Below the pieces are notes generated by a model, which searched no databases, had not been told where the DNA came from, and was given only the letters and a program-made list of their open reading frames with translations. Shown piece by piece: positions 35,330-47,898 of a stretch of 64,000 nucleotides of DNA (within the stretch, counting starts at the first letter, position 1; every line of letters begins with the position of its first letter). A program made the position numbers and the translations under genes. The stretch comes from Geosiphon pyriformis (Eukaryota; Glomeromycota; Glomeromycetes; Archaeosporales; Geosiphonaceae): NCBI GenBank assembly GCA_016748015.1, contig JAAOMT010000570.1, forward strand, positions 589,253 to 653,252, read 5' to 3'.

Positions 35330-36150
35330 ACAGCCTAATCTGAGCACCCAGAAAATTTCTTGAGATTGGTGTTTACCAAGATCTTTGTATTCTTAGCCTT
35401 TTTGGAAGCCTGTGGTAAGCTCAATTTAGAAGTAAATGATGTTTTAATGATCTCAGCAAATTTTAAGGAAGTAAAGACCTCCCCAAAACTATTGATTTTC
35501 GAAAACAACTTTCTAATAACCACAAGCTTCTTCTGAAATAATTTTCTAGCAACTTAATCCAAACCAATATTCAAAGCAAAAGATTTACAAACAGAAATGT
35601 TGACCAAATTTTTTACAGGTAAGGGGATTTTCAGTAAAGCATTCAAAAAAACATTATTGTCATTACTATTTATTGAGAAATTAATTTTCTCCTAAGGTTT
35701 ACCCAATGCCTTCTTGGTTTTGACTTTTGAATTTGTAGGTGTTTAATTAGGATTTTCTCCAGCAAGAGCACTACTTTTACCATAATCAAAACTGGTCTCT
35801 TTCACCAGATATTTTTCCTCCATATCAATACTATTAGACTTAATAGTGTTACCAGTCTCTGAACTTTATAAGTAACTATTCTAAACTTTAAGACCAATAT
35901 TTTCACTACTAGAACTATCTTCTAAAACACTACCTCTTCTTTTTTTCCTTAGAAGAACAAATTTAAAGCCATTACTAAAACCAAAAACTTTAGTAGTCTT
36001 CTTTATAACAACAATACTACAGCCAATGGTGATCTCATAGTTAAGAATAAAGGGTTTAGATTTATCATACTGAATTGTAAAAAACTTTTTTTAAAAAACT
36101 TTTTTGACTCTTTTTTGAAAATTTGGGATGAAAAAAAGAGAGTTTTTATT
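35330..36150 (-). mobile_element. LINE fragment (C2): leader and ORF1 N-terminal half
   Basis: On the minus strand, a leader (A/T run, GACTCTTTTTTGAAAATTTG near 36,095-36,125) is followed by ORF1. ORF1 shows the conserved start near 36,040, the acidic segment, and then KLFSKINSFGEVFTSLKFAE and VNTNLKKFS near 35,340-35,520. It ends at about 35,330 inside the RRM-like block. It is closest to copy E and copy D ORF1, with several stops. Confidence 0.82.
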
Positions 36151-38870
36151 TTTATAACTATATCTTATAATAATAATTAATTTAGAATCTTATATAATTA
36201 TATTTTTTTAAGTAGTAATTAGACTATATTTATAAAACATAAATAAATAAAATACAAAACAAATAATAATATTTAATTACTTAAGTTAATAATTATTATA
36301 TTATAAATTAATATATACTTTAATATAAAAGCAACTATTTGTAATTTAATTAATATAAATAATAAATATTTATATTTATTTTCAAGTTAGATTTAAAAAA
36401 TAAGTTAAGATACTATTAATAATATTATAAGAGCCTATTTTTAAGAGAATTATTTATAAAATTACATTTAAATTAAATTTTTTCAAGCTATTTTTATGAT
36501 TTTAAAACAATTAAAATAATAAAAATCAATATAATTAAACTTTTATTTATAAGATTATTTTTTTAATAAAAATTTAAGTTAAATTATGCAAAAATTAAAT
36601 TTTTAAAATCAAGTCTTTTTTAACAGTAAAAGTTTTTTAATTAAAACAAAATCATAACTGTTTAAAAGTTAATTTATAAAAACAATATTAAATTTTTTAA
36701 AAAATTCAATCATATTATAATAAACAAATTAATTTAAAATATTTAAAATTAAAATTTTATTTTTAAATAAAAAACATTAATAAAAAAAACTTTATACTTA
36801 AAAAAAAAGATTGTTATATTAACCAAAAAATTAAAACAAATATTATAATATTTAATTTTAACTTTATAAATTTATTATTTTGTAATTAAAAAATTTGTTA
36901 AAAATAATATTAATATTTAAATATATTATTTTACTAATTATTATTTTTTTAATTGAATTTATTTAAAAATTTGCAAATTATATAGCTTTATTTAAACAAA
37001 TTGGTCTTAATTTTTAATTAATAAATCATATTTTTTATAAATATTTAAAAACAAAACTGTACTGAATTTTATAATTAATAATAAACTATAAAACTATTAA
37101 CACTAAATTAAAAAATTACTTATTTAAAATAGTTATTTTAAAAACCATATTTATAAAAAAACTAATTTCTTAATTAACAAAAAACTTCAATGTATTTTTT
37201 TTAATAATAAAAATAGATAAATTATTAATATTTAAAAAAGCTTTTTTAATTTTTTAATTAATAAAAATAATTATATATATTTATAAATATTAATTTTATG
37301 CAAAATTTTTAAGATAATTAATTAAATGTTATTTAAAAATAATTTTTTTGAAATAATTTTAGAATTTTGTATTAAAAACAAGATTAATTTAAACTAACAA
37401 AATTAATTTTTTAATAATTAAAAATATAAATAAGAGCTTTTTTGTAATTTTGAATAATAATTTCAATAAAAATAGCAGTTTAATTTTAAAAAGTATTTAA
37501 ATTTAAATTTGGTTAATTTTTTGTTAAGTAATTTAATTGTTATAATTTATTAAAAAAATTTAAAAAAATAAAAAAAATAATTAATTATATTTTTGTCAAT
37601 ATATTATTTGTAAATATAATAATTAAATAAAATTTTTTTTAATTAGTTTAAATAATTTTTTAAATATGTAATTTAATATTTTATAAAAACAAATAAATAA
37701 AACCAATAAAAATACAATATTAAAAATGTAAATAATTTTAAATAAGACCAATTTAAGAATATTTTAATTATTAAAAATAGTTGATTTAATAAAAAACTTT
37801 AATAAATTAAAAAAAATAGAGATTTAAATATAATATAAGCTTTTATTTAAAGAATTATGTATTTTTATATAATAATATACTTGTTAAAACTTGGTTTTAT
37901 AATTTTAATAAAGATAAAACCAAAAAATTTTAAGTTTTTTAAGTTAAAACTTTTAATATTTAATAATAAATTTTTAAAATTATTATATTTTTAATAAAAT
38001 TAAGACTTTAAATATTTAAATATAATAAATATAAATTTTAGTTTTAATAATATTAAAGTAATTTTGTTTAAAATAAAAAAATTTTAAGTATTTAAGTTTA
38101 TAAATTTTAAATAGTAAAAAAATCAAGAATTAAATTATTTATTATTAAATATATAAAAATTTTTGCTTATAATAAAGACTATATAATTAAAAATGTTTTA
38201 AAATATATATTTTAAAAAATTATTTTGGATTATTTTGTTGTAAATAATAAATTAATATTGAAATTTAATAAAGTTAATTCTAAAATAAATAAAATTATAA
38301 AAGATTAAACTAAAAAATAATTAATATTATTAAAATATTTTATTAAATTATATTGATAATAAAATATTTTTTAAAGTAATAAAAAAAATAACTAATAATA
38401 AATTATTATGCATAATTAAAAATTTATTTAATAATAAAATTATTAAGTTATTTAATATTTTAAATAAATATTAAAAGTATTGTAATAAAGTCGAATATTA
38501 GAAAATAATTTAAAGAAAAATTCAAAATTCTAATTAATTTTATAAAATATGTAAAAAATATATAATTTTATTAAATAATATTATTAAAAAAATAAGTTGA
38601 TTAAAATTAAAATATTTAAGTATTTTATTAAATTTTATGATTATATTATAATAATAAAATAAATAAATTAACTTCTTTCTTTTCTTTATTCTTACAAATA
38701 AATTAAGTAGTATGTAGTAATAATATTTAATGCTCAAATTTTTGGATTTCTAAAGAGTTTTAAAGGTTTTTTTTCAGTAGGCTTGTTCAATATTACTTAT
38801 AAAATATGAAAATTATATATTATTATATAAATTAGCCAATTAGAAAAAGATGTAGTAAAAATGGAATTTC
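36151..38870. other. 2.7-kb extremely AT-rich region
   Basis: Almost only A and T with scattered C and G. Only one chance frame (38,540-38,737, minus) is found and it has no coding character. Probably heavily decayed repeat DNA. No repeat unit could be made out by eye. Confidence 0.6.
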
Positions 38871-39029
38871 AAGATTCCTCTCAAAAGAATTGCAGAATTC
38901 CAGAATTATAGAATTCTTATGTGAGAAATTGCAGGATTCCAAAATTCCAGAATTTTTTTTAAAAAATTATAAGATTACAAAAATTTTAGGATTTCTGGCT
39001 AGAAAATTGAGGAATTAAAGGAATCTTGT
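38871..39029. repeat. Small inverted-repeat (MITE-like) element
   Basis: Starts CAAGATTCCT and ends AGGAATCTTG, a perfect 10-base terminal inverted repeat 159 bases apart. The inside is packed with GAATTCC-like words in both directions (GCAGAATTCCAGAATT, GCAGGATTCC, AATTCCAGAATT), so the transcript or single strand could fold. Flanks (AATGGAATTT / AATGAAATTT) may be a diverged target duplication. Confidence 0.5.
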
Positions 39030-39234
39030 ACAATGAAATTTATGTATATATAACAGTAGTATTAGAAGCAAAAAAGACAGAATTCTTAGTTTTAGAACTT
39101 CAGTTTCAATTCTATACCCATCTTTTCATATGATAATATTTTATGAATTGAAATAGAAACATAAAATATTAATAAAATACTTATTACTATTGCAATTTAT
39201 CTGTTTATTATTAACAATCTATGTTGATAATTGT

Positions 39235-39690
39235 TAATACTTAACTATATTAAATCAATAGCTTTTAATTACAGTTATTAATAAGATATTAACTCTTTTT
39301 TGTCTTGACTTATTTCTTTATTTTTATTTATTTTATTTATTTCTTTGTTGTTTGTTGTTTATTAATTGATTTGAGGGATTAAACACTAATTAATTAATGT
39401 TAAAAATAGTCTGGTAAAAGACTCCAAAGGAAGAGTATAAAGTTTAAAGAATTTATGAATAGCTTACCAGAAGAGTATAACTATCAGAATAAACTAGCTA
39501 TTATGATAAAGACAGAAATTGAATGGAATTATGATTCTGAAAGGCTACTAAACAATATTTGAATCTCTGTTTATTATACAAAAAACTCACACTAAAACCT
39601 TCAGATCACAAATATCATCAGATATCATCAACCAAATTAGCTATTAAACACCAAATTACAGATTTGTTATTTGTATCAACATCCCAAATA
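39235..39690 (-). repeat. Dispersed repeat R, copy 1
   Basis: Reverse complement aligns along its length with 54,768-55,185: TATTTGGGATGTTG, ACAAATAACAAAT, GTATAAT(A/G)(A/G)ACAGAGATT, GGTAAGCTATTC, GTCTTTTACCAG and an AACAACAAAG/AAATAAA tract in the same order. No protein is recognised. A 25-base tandem duplication (ATCAACATCCCAAATAATTA…) sits at its inner end (39,665-39,715). Confidence 0.6.
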
Positions 39691-39789
39691 ATTATTTGTA
39701 TCAACATCCCAAATAATTATTTGTAATATTGGTATTAGTGTTATCAGTCTTTAAAAGTCTTTTTTGATTAATGTAAATTTACTTATAGA

Positions 39790-40110
39790 GTTTTTTGGTT
39801 ATAAGGCACAGAAAAATAGTTTCACAATATTGTAACTTTGAGTACATAAGCTATCTTTTCCAAGCTAGTCAAACATAATTATTAGGGTTTGGTGGTGTTT
39901 TTTTGCCCTTCTAATAAGCTAATAAGATAATATTAATATTTAATCTTAAAAAAAGCTTCTCTTTTTTACCAGACTATTACAAAGTCTATTTCCAGACAGT
40001 TAATTTTTCTATGTTGCCACTCTACAGAAAAGACAAAATAAAATAAAAGAAAATAAAAAAGAAAAAATTAATATCATCAATTACTATAATCAAGAGTGAT
40101 TGGTTCAAGT
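39790..40110 (+). repeat. Dispersed repeat R, copy 2
   Basis: Direct orientation: TGCCCTTCTAATAAGCTAA, TTTTTTACCAGACTATTA, an A-rich AAAATAAAAGAAAATAAAAA tract and TATAATCAAGAGTGATTGGT follow the order of 54,940-55,175. With copy 1 it forms a head-to-head inverted pair with about 100 bases between. Confidence 0.55.
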
Positions 40111-40624
40111 TGTAATAGTTTAAGACTGTTTTATGCTAAAAGCATTTGGCCAGAAACCAAGATAAAAACAAAATTAATTCAGTTAAAACACATGAATATG
40201 AAAATCATATAGACATAAATTATGGGTTTGTTAATATTTTTTTATTTTAGTAATATAAGATATAAAATATAACAAAGAATATATAACAGATATAGATAGA
40301 AAAAATTGATTCTTGTTTATCTGTTTTTCTATCTTCTACAATTACTCTCTTTTATAAATTTTTCTTAGTTCTACAAGACTGTTTTTAATTGTTTTGTTAT
40401 TGTTAATTATTATTTGTTATTTTTGTTATTGCTTTATTTTTTTATATTATTACTAATTATCCTTGTTATTTTATGTTATATTACATTATTGCATTTTGTA
40501 TTGTATTATCTTAAGTTATTATGCATTATTCTATGTTTTTTCATATTATTCTGTATTATTATATTGTGATTATATTTTTTTATAACTTGGATTGGTTTTT
40601 CTACTCAAATAACATTGTTTCAAA
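40111..40624. other. Non-coding, degenerate TTATT-rich repeat
   Basis: Between 40,420 and 40,580 the sequence repeats words such as TTATTNTATGTTATATTA with variation, a decayed minisatellite. No gene is seen. Confidence 0.5.
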
Positions 40625-40699
40625 TTTCCAAAAAAATGTCAAAAAGTTTTTTTTGAAAGAAGTTTTTTACCATTCAGTATAATAAATCCAAACCATTTT

Positions 40700-42529
40700 T
40701 GCTTGATTACACAGCTACTGTTGGCTTTAGTATTGCTGTTCTAAAGAAGTTTATTATAGAATCTGGTCACATTATGATTGCAAAGTCTGTGTTATCAAAG
40801 AAAAAAAGAAGAGATAATATCTTGAAAGACAATATTAAGACTAAAAAAGTTTCTGCTAAGGGTTTTAATGGTTGCTTTTGGGAGTTGAAAGCTAGTAATA
40901 CTATTAAATTTGATAGTATTAACATAGAAAAAGAGTGTTTAATTAAAAAAACAAGTTTTGACTATAGTAATAAGGCCTCTTTGAATAGTAAAAATGCTAA
41001 CCAAATACTTAAAAGTTCATGCATTAAGACCAAAAAAGCTTTAGAAAAACTGTTGAGAAAAATCAACTTTTTGAATAATGGTGATAATAATGATAATATT
41101 TTGTTGAACACTCTGTTAACTTTTTTCTCTCTTTTGAAAAATTTGGTCAATATTCTTATTAAGAAGTTATTTACTTTGGATATTGGTTTAAATAAGGTAA
41201 TTGGAAAGTCTTCTCAAAAAAAGCTGGTAGTGGTCAAAAAATTATTTTCAAAAATCAAGATTTTAGAAGGACCTCTACTTTCTCAAATTTGCTGGGATTA
41301 TTAGAATAACATTTACTTTTAAATTAAGCTTGGCTCAGGCTTCTGATATGGCAAAGAAGACAAAAATTTTGGTGAACACCAATTTTAAAATATCTGCTAG
41401 ACATTTAGATCAGATTATGGTTGTTAAAAAAATTCCAGTTAAAACATCAGCTGAAGTTGTGTGTACTGCACTATCTGAATTTAAAGTAATTAAGTTGATC
41501 AACATGCAATTGGTAGGGCTGTGGCAGAAAGCTATGGTAGAATTTGAGCAATCAAATTAGACTGATTTGGTTGCAACTAAATAATCTATTTTAATTAAGA
41601 AAGATGCTATGTATGTTATTAGAGCTAATAAGGATAAAAAATCATGGAATTTAAGAGACTATAATAAAGCACTACTGTATACTCTTTTTGTAAAAACCAA
41701 TACACATGATATTTGAGATTACATTATTTTAATTGGTAGAAAAACATGTATTATTAACCATTATTTAGTTATATATGCTCAAACCAGGTGTATTGTTGTT
41801 TGCTTTAACTCTACTGGTTTATTAAATACTGTCATGATAACCACACTAGTGCTAAAGAGCGCTAATCTATGCTGGTCTTATTTGAGATCTGCCAAATATA
41901 TAAAGTATAAGAATTTAAGTTATATATTATTGGGTTGTTTTATATGTGAGAATTTTTTCTCTGGTCATTCTTCTCATAAAATATTGTTAAACATAGATAA
42001 AAACAGGCTAACTGCTATCTATGTCAAATGTTCAGCACCTGTTGCTTGTTCAGTAGCCTTTGATAGTATTTTTTGAACCAAAATTGCTGGTGAGTCTTTC
42101 TTTTTTCTTCTTACAAGAAATGGTTTGGTCAACTTTGGTTTCTTTTTAGAGATAAAGTCTTTCTTTTTAGTGTCTGTCAAAGTAAATAATAGGTTTGCTG
42201 TTTTTAAGCACAATCTCACTAGTCTTACAGAACAAGTCAGTTAATTGGCTAAGAGGTTAGATGTATTTGGACTGACAGTTTTTTAGCCTAGTCCTGAATA
42301 TTAGCTATTAGTGACCTCTTCATTACAGAATTAAGAGATAAATATAGTAATAAATAAGAGTTTGGATGTGGTTATTAGTGGTAAAACTGTTGCAAAAGCA
42401 ATGGGTATTAATTTTTCAGTTGTTTTAAAACTGAAAGAGACTTTGAACAATTTATCAAACATAATTATAGATCTAATAACCAAAATAAACAATACAAATT
42501 TGGGTAGAAATGATTCTTTTTCTCAATGA
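40700..42529 (+). pseudogene. LINE ORF1 (RNA-binding protein), copy D
   Basis: Begins with KPFLLDYTATVG and runs to TGA at 42,527-42,529, with a frame change near 41,290 and many stops. It shows the acidic N-terminus (IEKECLIKKTSFDYS), KKLFSKIKI, the RRM-like block at about 41,420-41,640 (MVVKKIPVKTSAE, INMQLVGLWQKAMVEFEQ) with TAA in place of the Trp of AKWS near 41,581, and a zinc-knuckle region without its cysteines (KYIKYKNLSYIL). A TAG near 42,302 replaces the Gln that copy E keeps. RNA-binding is inferred from family. Confidence 0.85.
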
Positions 42530-45500
42530 TAAATCTAATTTGGAAATTTTTTACATGCAATATTTGAGGTATCAATGTTTCTGCAAAGCAGAAGAACATT
42601 GTTTAATAACATAAAAATTCAGCTAATATGGTTTTCATTATTACTAAGACAAAATTGAGGTCTAATATTAGGTCATAAATCATGAAAAAGTTTGATAGAA
42701 TTTAGATTTTTACTTCTGGTTTGAATGTAAAATTTTTTGGTACTGGAGTTGTCATAATTATGAACAATTTTTAGCTTGACATGTTTCAAAAGTAAATGAG
42801 ATTCTGGATTAGTTGATTTCTGTATGTTTTTTGTTTAAAAACAAGCTTTTGATCATGATTTTAGGCCTGTATATTGATGTCTCTATTGGTGTGCATTATG
42901 GCCAAGCTTCTAATATTAACTTTATAATCTTTAAAACAGTTAATTCTAGCTTCTTTACAGTTTTAGGTGGTGATTTTAATGAGAATAGATTCAAAAAAAG
43001 TGCAAGTTTCAAGTTCTGCTTGGATTTAAGTCTAGTTAATACTTTTAATAAACATTTGTTGGCCAAAACTTCTACTTGGAGCAATTTTAAGAGTGTTGAA
43101 AAGATGCTGGATTTTATTTTTGTAAGTAAAAACCTGATATCTGCAATCACATGTCATAAAGTTGATTGTATATTAGAATTTTTTGATATGAATTATAAGA
43201 CAATTTTGATCATAGTTAGTTTAGATAGACTTTTGAATATTTGTCTTAACAGCATTTATAAATAGACCAATTAGAACTGGTGGAAGTTCAAGTTGAGAAA
43301 TATGAATGAAGCTCAATAGTTATATTTTAAGGAGCAATCTTTTGCTAAGTTGTTAGAAAAGTCTAAAATATTTGAGGATACAAAAAACAATAATAACTTA
43401 AACATAATATAAATGGTACTGAAAGATATCATAGTACAAGCTGCCAATACAATATTTTCTAAATATTGGTATAGTGAATATGATTGTTCAAAAAACAAAT
43501 AATCTTCAAAATTTTTTAAATTGAAGCTGCTTATTGCAAAAATTGTAAAAGTTTAGAATTTTAGAAATTTTCTGAATTTTAATCATTTTGTTAAGATTTG
43601 GTTGACTATTAATGAAGTTAAGATGTCTAAGATTGTTGACATAGTTTTAAATAGTGTGAGTTTGATGAATTTGGTTAAACATTTGTCAATAATAAAGAAA
43701 AGATATTAGAAATCTAAGTATTATAAGTCTAAAGCATTTAAGAATACAGCTATTAGGAAGATGATTAATTGTTATATGAAAAATTTCTGTTTTGACAAAA
43801 AGCAGATAATAAAGAGCATTTTAAAATATCCATTTTACAAAGTTGTTTTGGATCACTTGGTAATAGGAGATAAGTTGGTGGTTAAGCCTAATGAGGTAAA
43901 GTTTAAGGTAGATAAGATTATGGAAGAATGGACAAGAAAGTAGTTAATGCTTTTAAGAATATCTGATCTTTGTTTTTATTAATACTTGTCTTTAGATTAT
44001 ATTGATAATGATGCTTTTTCTGGTGTAATAAAAGAGATTAATATGGAAGAGTTGTCTTTGGTTGTTAATAATCTGCTGAATAAGAAGACTGCTGGATTGT
44101 TAGAGATACTTAATAAACTTTGGAAACATTGTGATAAAGAGGTGTTGATTTGTTCTTTAAAATTGTTAAATTTGTATTTAATTTTGGGTACAGTTTTAAT
44201 TCCTTGAAAGAGAGCATGAGTTTTAATGATTCCAAAACCTTATAAATAAAATAGTGTTTTAACAAATACTAAGCCTATTATATTGATTAAGACAGCCTAA
44301 AAGATCTTATTTAAGATTTTTTTTGATCAAATATTATTAACTTATAACAAATTTGATGTTCTTTGCAATAATAATTTTTTAATGTTAAAAAGTATGTTAA
44401 CTCAGTTTCTTATTTTTGCCATTAGATTAGTAATTGAAAATGCTTTAGAAAAAAATAAAGAGCTTTAGTTGGTGTTGTAAGACATGCATAAAGCTTATGA
44501 TTCAATAGACTAATATTATTTGAAAGCTAGTTTACACTGCATTAAAATATGTAATTAGTTTATCAAGTTTTTTGGCAATATTCATAAAGATCAGATCAAC
44601 AAAGTTATAACAAATTTTAGACTCTTAAATGGTTATAGAGTACACAATAATTTAGATCAGAGTAAGGTTTTTTCTCTACTCTTTTAGAGAATTTTTTATA
44701 ATTCACTTTTGTGTAAGGTAAAAAGACATGAATACTTGTACAGATATTATATTGATACTAGATTTGTGGTAAAAACTAATAGGGTTGAAACTATTAAAAG
44801 GAGAACTTTTTTTTGGCTGCTGGTGTTTTTGTTAATAACACAATTTGGGTTAGAAGTTGTCAAGCTTTTACACAATACATTTTGAATATTATTAGTAAGT
44901 TTTTTGATATTAATAACATTTTGATTAATAATAATAAAACAGTGGTTATTCTTATTAATTAAGATATTAGAACTGTCTTGTTGTTAATTAATAATTTGCT
45001 GATCTCAATTGCTAAAAGAAGTAAGTCATACAGATACTTGAGCATTTTTTTGTCTATTAAAAGTCTAGTCTGGCTTAGGCTCATATATATGTTAGGTTTT
45101 TTTCTAATGTGATATTAAAAAAGACTATTATAGATAAGCAATTTTTTTATTTGGTTTCAGCTGTTCTGCAGTTTATAGTTAGTTATTAGACACAGTTTAG
45201 TTTTGTTTCATCAGATGTTTGTTGCAAATAAGATATAATAGTTAAAAAAAGTTTTAAGGCCAAAACTGGTTTACTACATAACTTTTCCAGTAAAGTTTTA
45301 CATCATTCATTTCTGTATGATTTGAAATCCTTTGAACAAGTGCAGTCTAAAGGAAAGCTGGCTTTATTGGTTTTTTTTTCAATGTCTATGGCATTTTTGA
45401 ACATCTATTTAAGCATAGGTTTTTGAATTTGCAGGCTCTAGATTGATTCTTTTTGAATTTTTTGCAGTTTCTTGTCAAGTTGTATGTCAGTTCAGTGAAT

Positions 45501-47222
45501 AATTTTTTGGCCAGAATAGTAAAAATTTTTTTGGAAAATGAATTATCTTTAATAAACAATTTGCTTAATGTTTTTTATGGGTTAGGTAGATTTCTAATGT
45601 CTGGTATTCTGGAGCAGTTCTTGTATTATAATTTTGTTCTTTTTTTAAAGTGGTTTAGTATTGTATTTGGTAATAGACTTTTAGACAAAAAAGAGAATGT
45701 AATGGACTAGAAAATGGTTTAATGATGAAAGAAGTTGAATTCAAGAGACTTTGTGTTTCACTGGTTTATATTAATGTCTAAGTTTATAAGCAAGAGTGTT
45801 TCTTTGGAAGTTAAGTTTACTGCTGTTTTTAGATTGTCTATGTTTGATGTCTTGAAATCTGAGATATTTTTTGATATATGTAATAGTTAAATGGGAATTT
45901 GGTTTAATTGTTTTGAGATTTATACAGATGGGTTCTTAAAGAGTGCTGGTTCTGTTGTAATGACAAGTGGAATGGCTGCTTATTTTCCAGTTTTGAACAT
46001 AAAAGTTGAGATTAGAGTGAATAGACTTTTGTTTTCTACTTTGGCTGAATTACAAGCTATTGCTTTGGCTTTAAAATATGTTCTATTTTTATGTGTTGTG
46101 GTTTTGTATTTGGACAGCCAATTTGTAATTGATACTTGTATGTTTGAGACTTTGTTTGTGGTGTCTAATTTTCACAGTTAATGTTAAATTAAAAGATTGT
46201 ATGTAGCCAATTTTATTAAAGATAAAGACATTTTGGTTAAGTGAATGAAAGTTAAAGGATATTTAGGGATTCCAAATAATGTTAGGACTGATGTATTGAT
46301 TGGTAAGACCACTTTCTTTTCTTTTTCTTTGTCTGTTGAAATTCAGAAATAATTTTTGGTTGCTAAAAATACTGTTGTGTCTGGTAATACTTATTATTTT
46401 GTTTACAATCTGTACTAGTTAGTTTGCCATGCTCATTAAAAGACCAGTTCTAGTTATAACATAGTTTTAAGCATTTTAATTAGGGCAATTAATTGGGTTG
46501 TGATTATAAAAATCTAGTAACCTAACTCACATATGCTCTCAAAATTCACTAGTAAAAAATTGGCTAATTTGCATATATATTTAATAAAAACAATACATAA
46601 ATGGCTGCCAATAGCAATTAGAAAGAGATTATATAACAAGAATTATTTTGGTGTGTTGTGTTTGCTGTGCAGTAAAGTAGAGATTTCTGATTATGTTTTT
46701 ACTTATACTGGTAATATTAGTCTCTATAGAAAGGTTTTGGTTAAGACTGCTAAGAGATAAATGTTATTAACTGGTCTTTTTTGCTTGCCAATCTTTGTCA
46801 TTTTGCTTTTGCTTTTAATGTGTTCTTTAGATATTGGGCTGTATACTATAATTTACAAAGATTTTATGTTAAGGAATTGGTATGCTGAAGCTGTTTTGTT
46901 CTTTAAAGAAAAGAGAAAGACTGCTCTGGCTCTTGTTAAATATATTAGATTTATAGTGAAATTGCATTACACTAAGATATGACTTATTAGTTTCAAACAT
47001 AGAATAGACATAAAAAAGACTAATTTGGTCAAGGATACTGGTTTGGTTAAAGATGATAGTTTAGTTTTAGGCTTGTCTTGCTGTGTAGTATTTATGTTAA
47101 CAAATAGAATGATTTATATGCTTGGTATTATGAAATTCTTTGCTATTAGTTTTGATAGGCACAAATTGTGTCATTTTTTCCCCAGTTTAAGTGGTAATAT
47201 ATTTTTTAGCATAGATATATAA
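42526..47222 (+). pseudogene. LINE ORF2 (endonuclease - reverse transcriptase - RNase H), copy D
   Basis: ATG at 42,526-42,528 overlaps the ORF1 stop. Endonuclease at about 42,555-43,265 (TCNI, VLGGDFNEN, LDFIFVS, and MNYK where others have TDHK). Reverse transcriptase at about 44,220-44,860: KPYK, then KAYDSID with nearby stops where copy B has LWLVLQDM and VGW; motif C reads FVNN near 44,833 instead of FVDD. RNase H at about 45,915-46,310 (IYTDG, AELQAI, LDSQF). Finger at about 46,655-46,710 has His-to-Tyr and Cys-to-Tyr changes (CLLCSKVEISDYVFTY). Tail ends at 47,222. After one frameshift near 42,760, one frame runs to the end, broken only by nonsense codons. Confidence 0.88.
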
Positions 47223-47345
47223 TATTGTTTTGACTGGTTCAAATGGCTGATTACATATAGTAAGTACATAAATTGTATTTAGTTTAATCTACTTAGTTTA
47301 GTTCTATGTATTAAATAACAACTAAACTTTACTCATAAAATTTCA

Positions 47346-47774
47346 TAATAATAAAAAAATAAAATAAATAAAATTATATAAATTTTGGCTTAATAAAAAA
47401 TTATAAAATACATAATAAGTTAAATTAAAATAAAATTTTTTTACTATTTTAGAAAAAAGTTTACAATCTTTTTTGTATAAAATAAAAAGATATAAAAGTT
47501 TGTATAAATACAGAATTAATAATAAATTTATAATTAAGACTAATAAAATTTAAATTAAAACTTATTTAATAATTAATATATTTATTAATAATACAATTTA
47601 AATTAAAAATAATTAAACTATTATTTACAATATTTTAAATATTATTAAGAAATTTTTAAAATCAATAATATTTTTATTATAAATTAAAAAATATTAGTAA
47701 TTTATTAATTTTTATTATTAAAAAAAAATCTACAAATATCTTTAAGTTTTTTGTTAATTAAACATATATTTTTT
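47346..47774. other. AT-rich spacer between the tails of copies D and E
   Basis: Extremely AT-rich and without coding signal; probably made of both elements' A/T tails and old target DNA. Confidence 0.55.
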
Positions 47775-47898
47775 TTTTACCTTTAATAAGTGAAGTCCAA
47801 ATATGGCCTAGTACTATACATCACATCAATAATCTAAACTAGGTGTGAATCATGCATTTGCTACATGTGACCAGCCACTCAGACCAATTAAGACAACA

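Larger units (their letters stand above)
40625..47345 (+). mobile_element. LINE-type retrotransposon, copy D (near full length, heavily decayed, mosaic)
   Basis: Plus-strand element with leader (about 40,625-40,700), ORF1 (40,700-42,529), ORF2 (42,526-47,222) and a 3' untranslated part to about 47,330 that matches copy A when reversed (TAAACTAAGTAGATTAAACT). A/T-rich tail. ORF1 is of the copy B/E kind but ORF2 and the 3' end are of the copy A kind. It lies tail-to-tail with copy E, about 430 bases apart. Confidence 0.9.
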
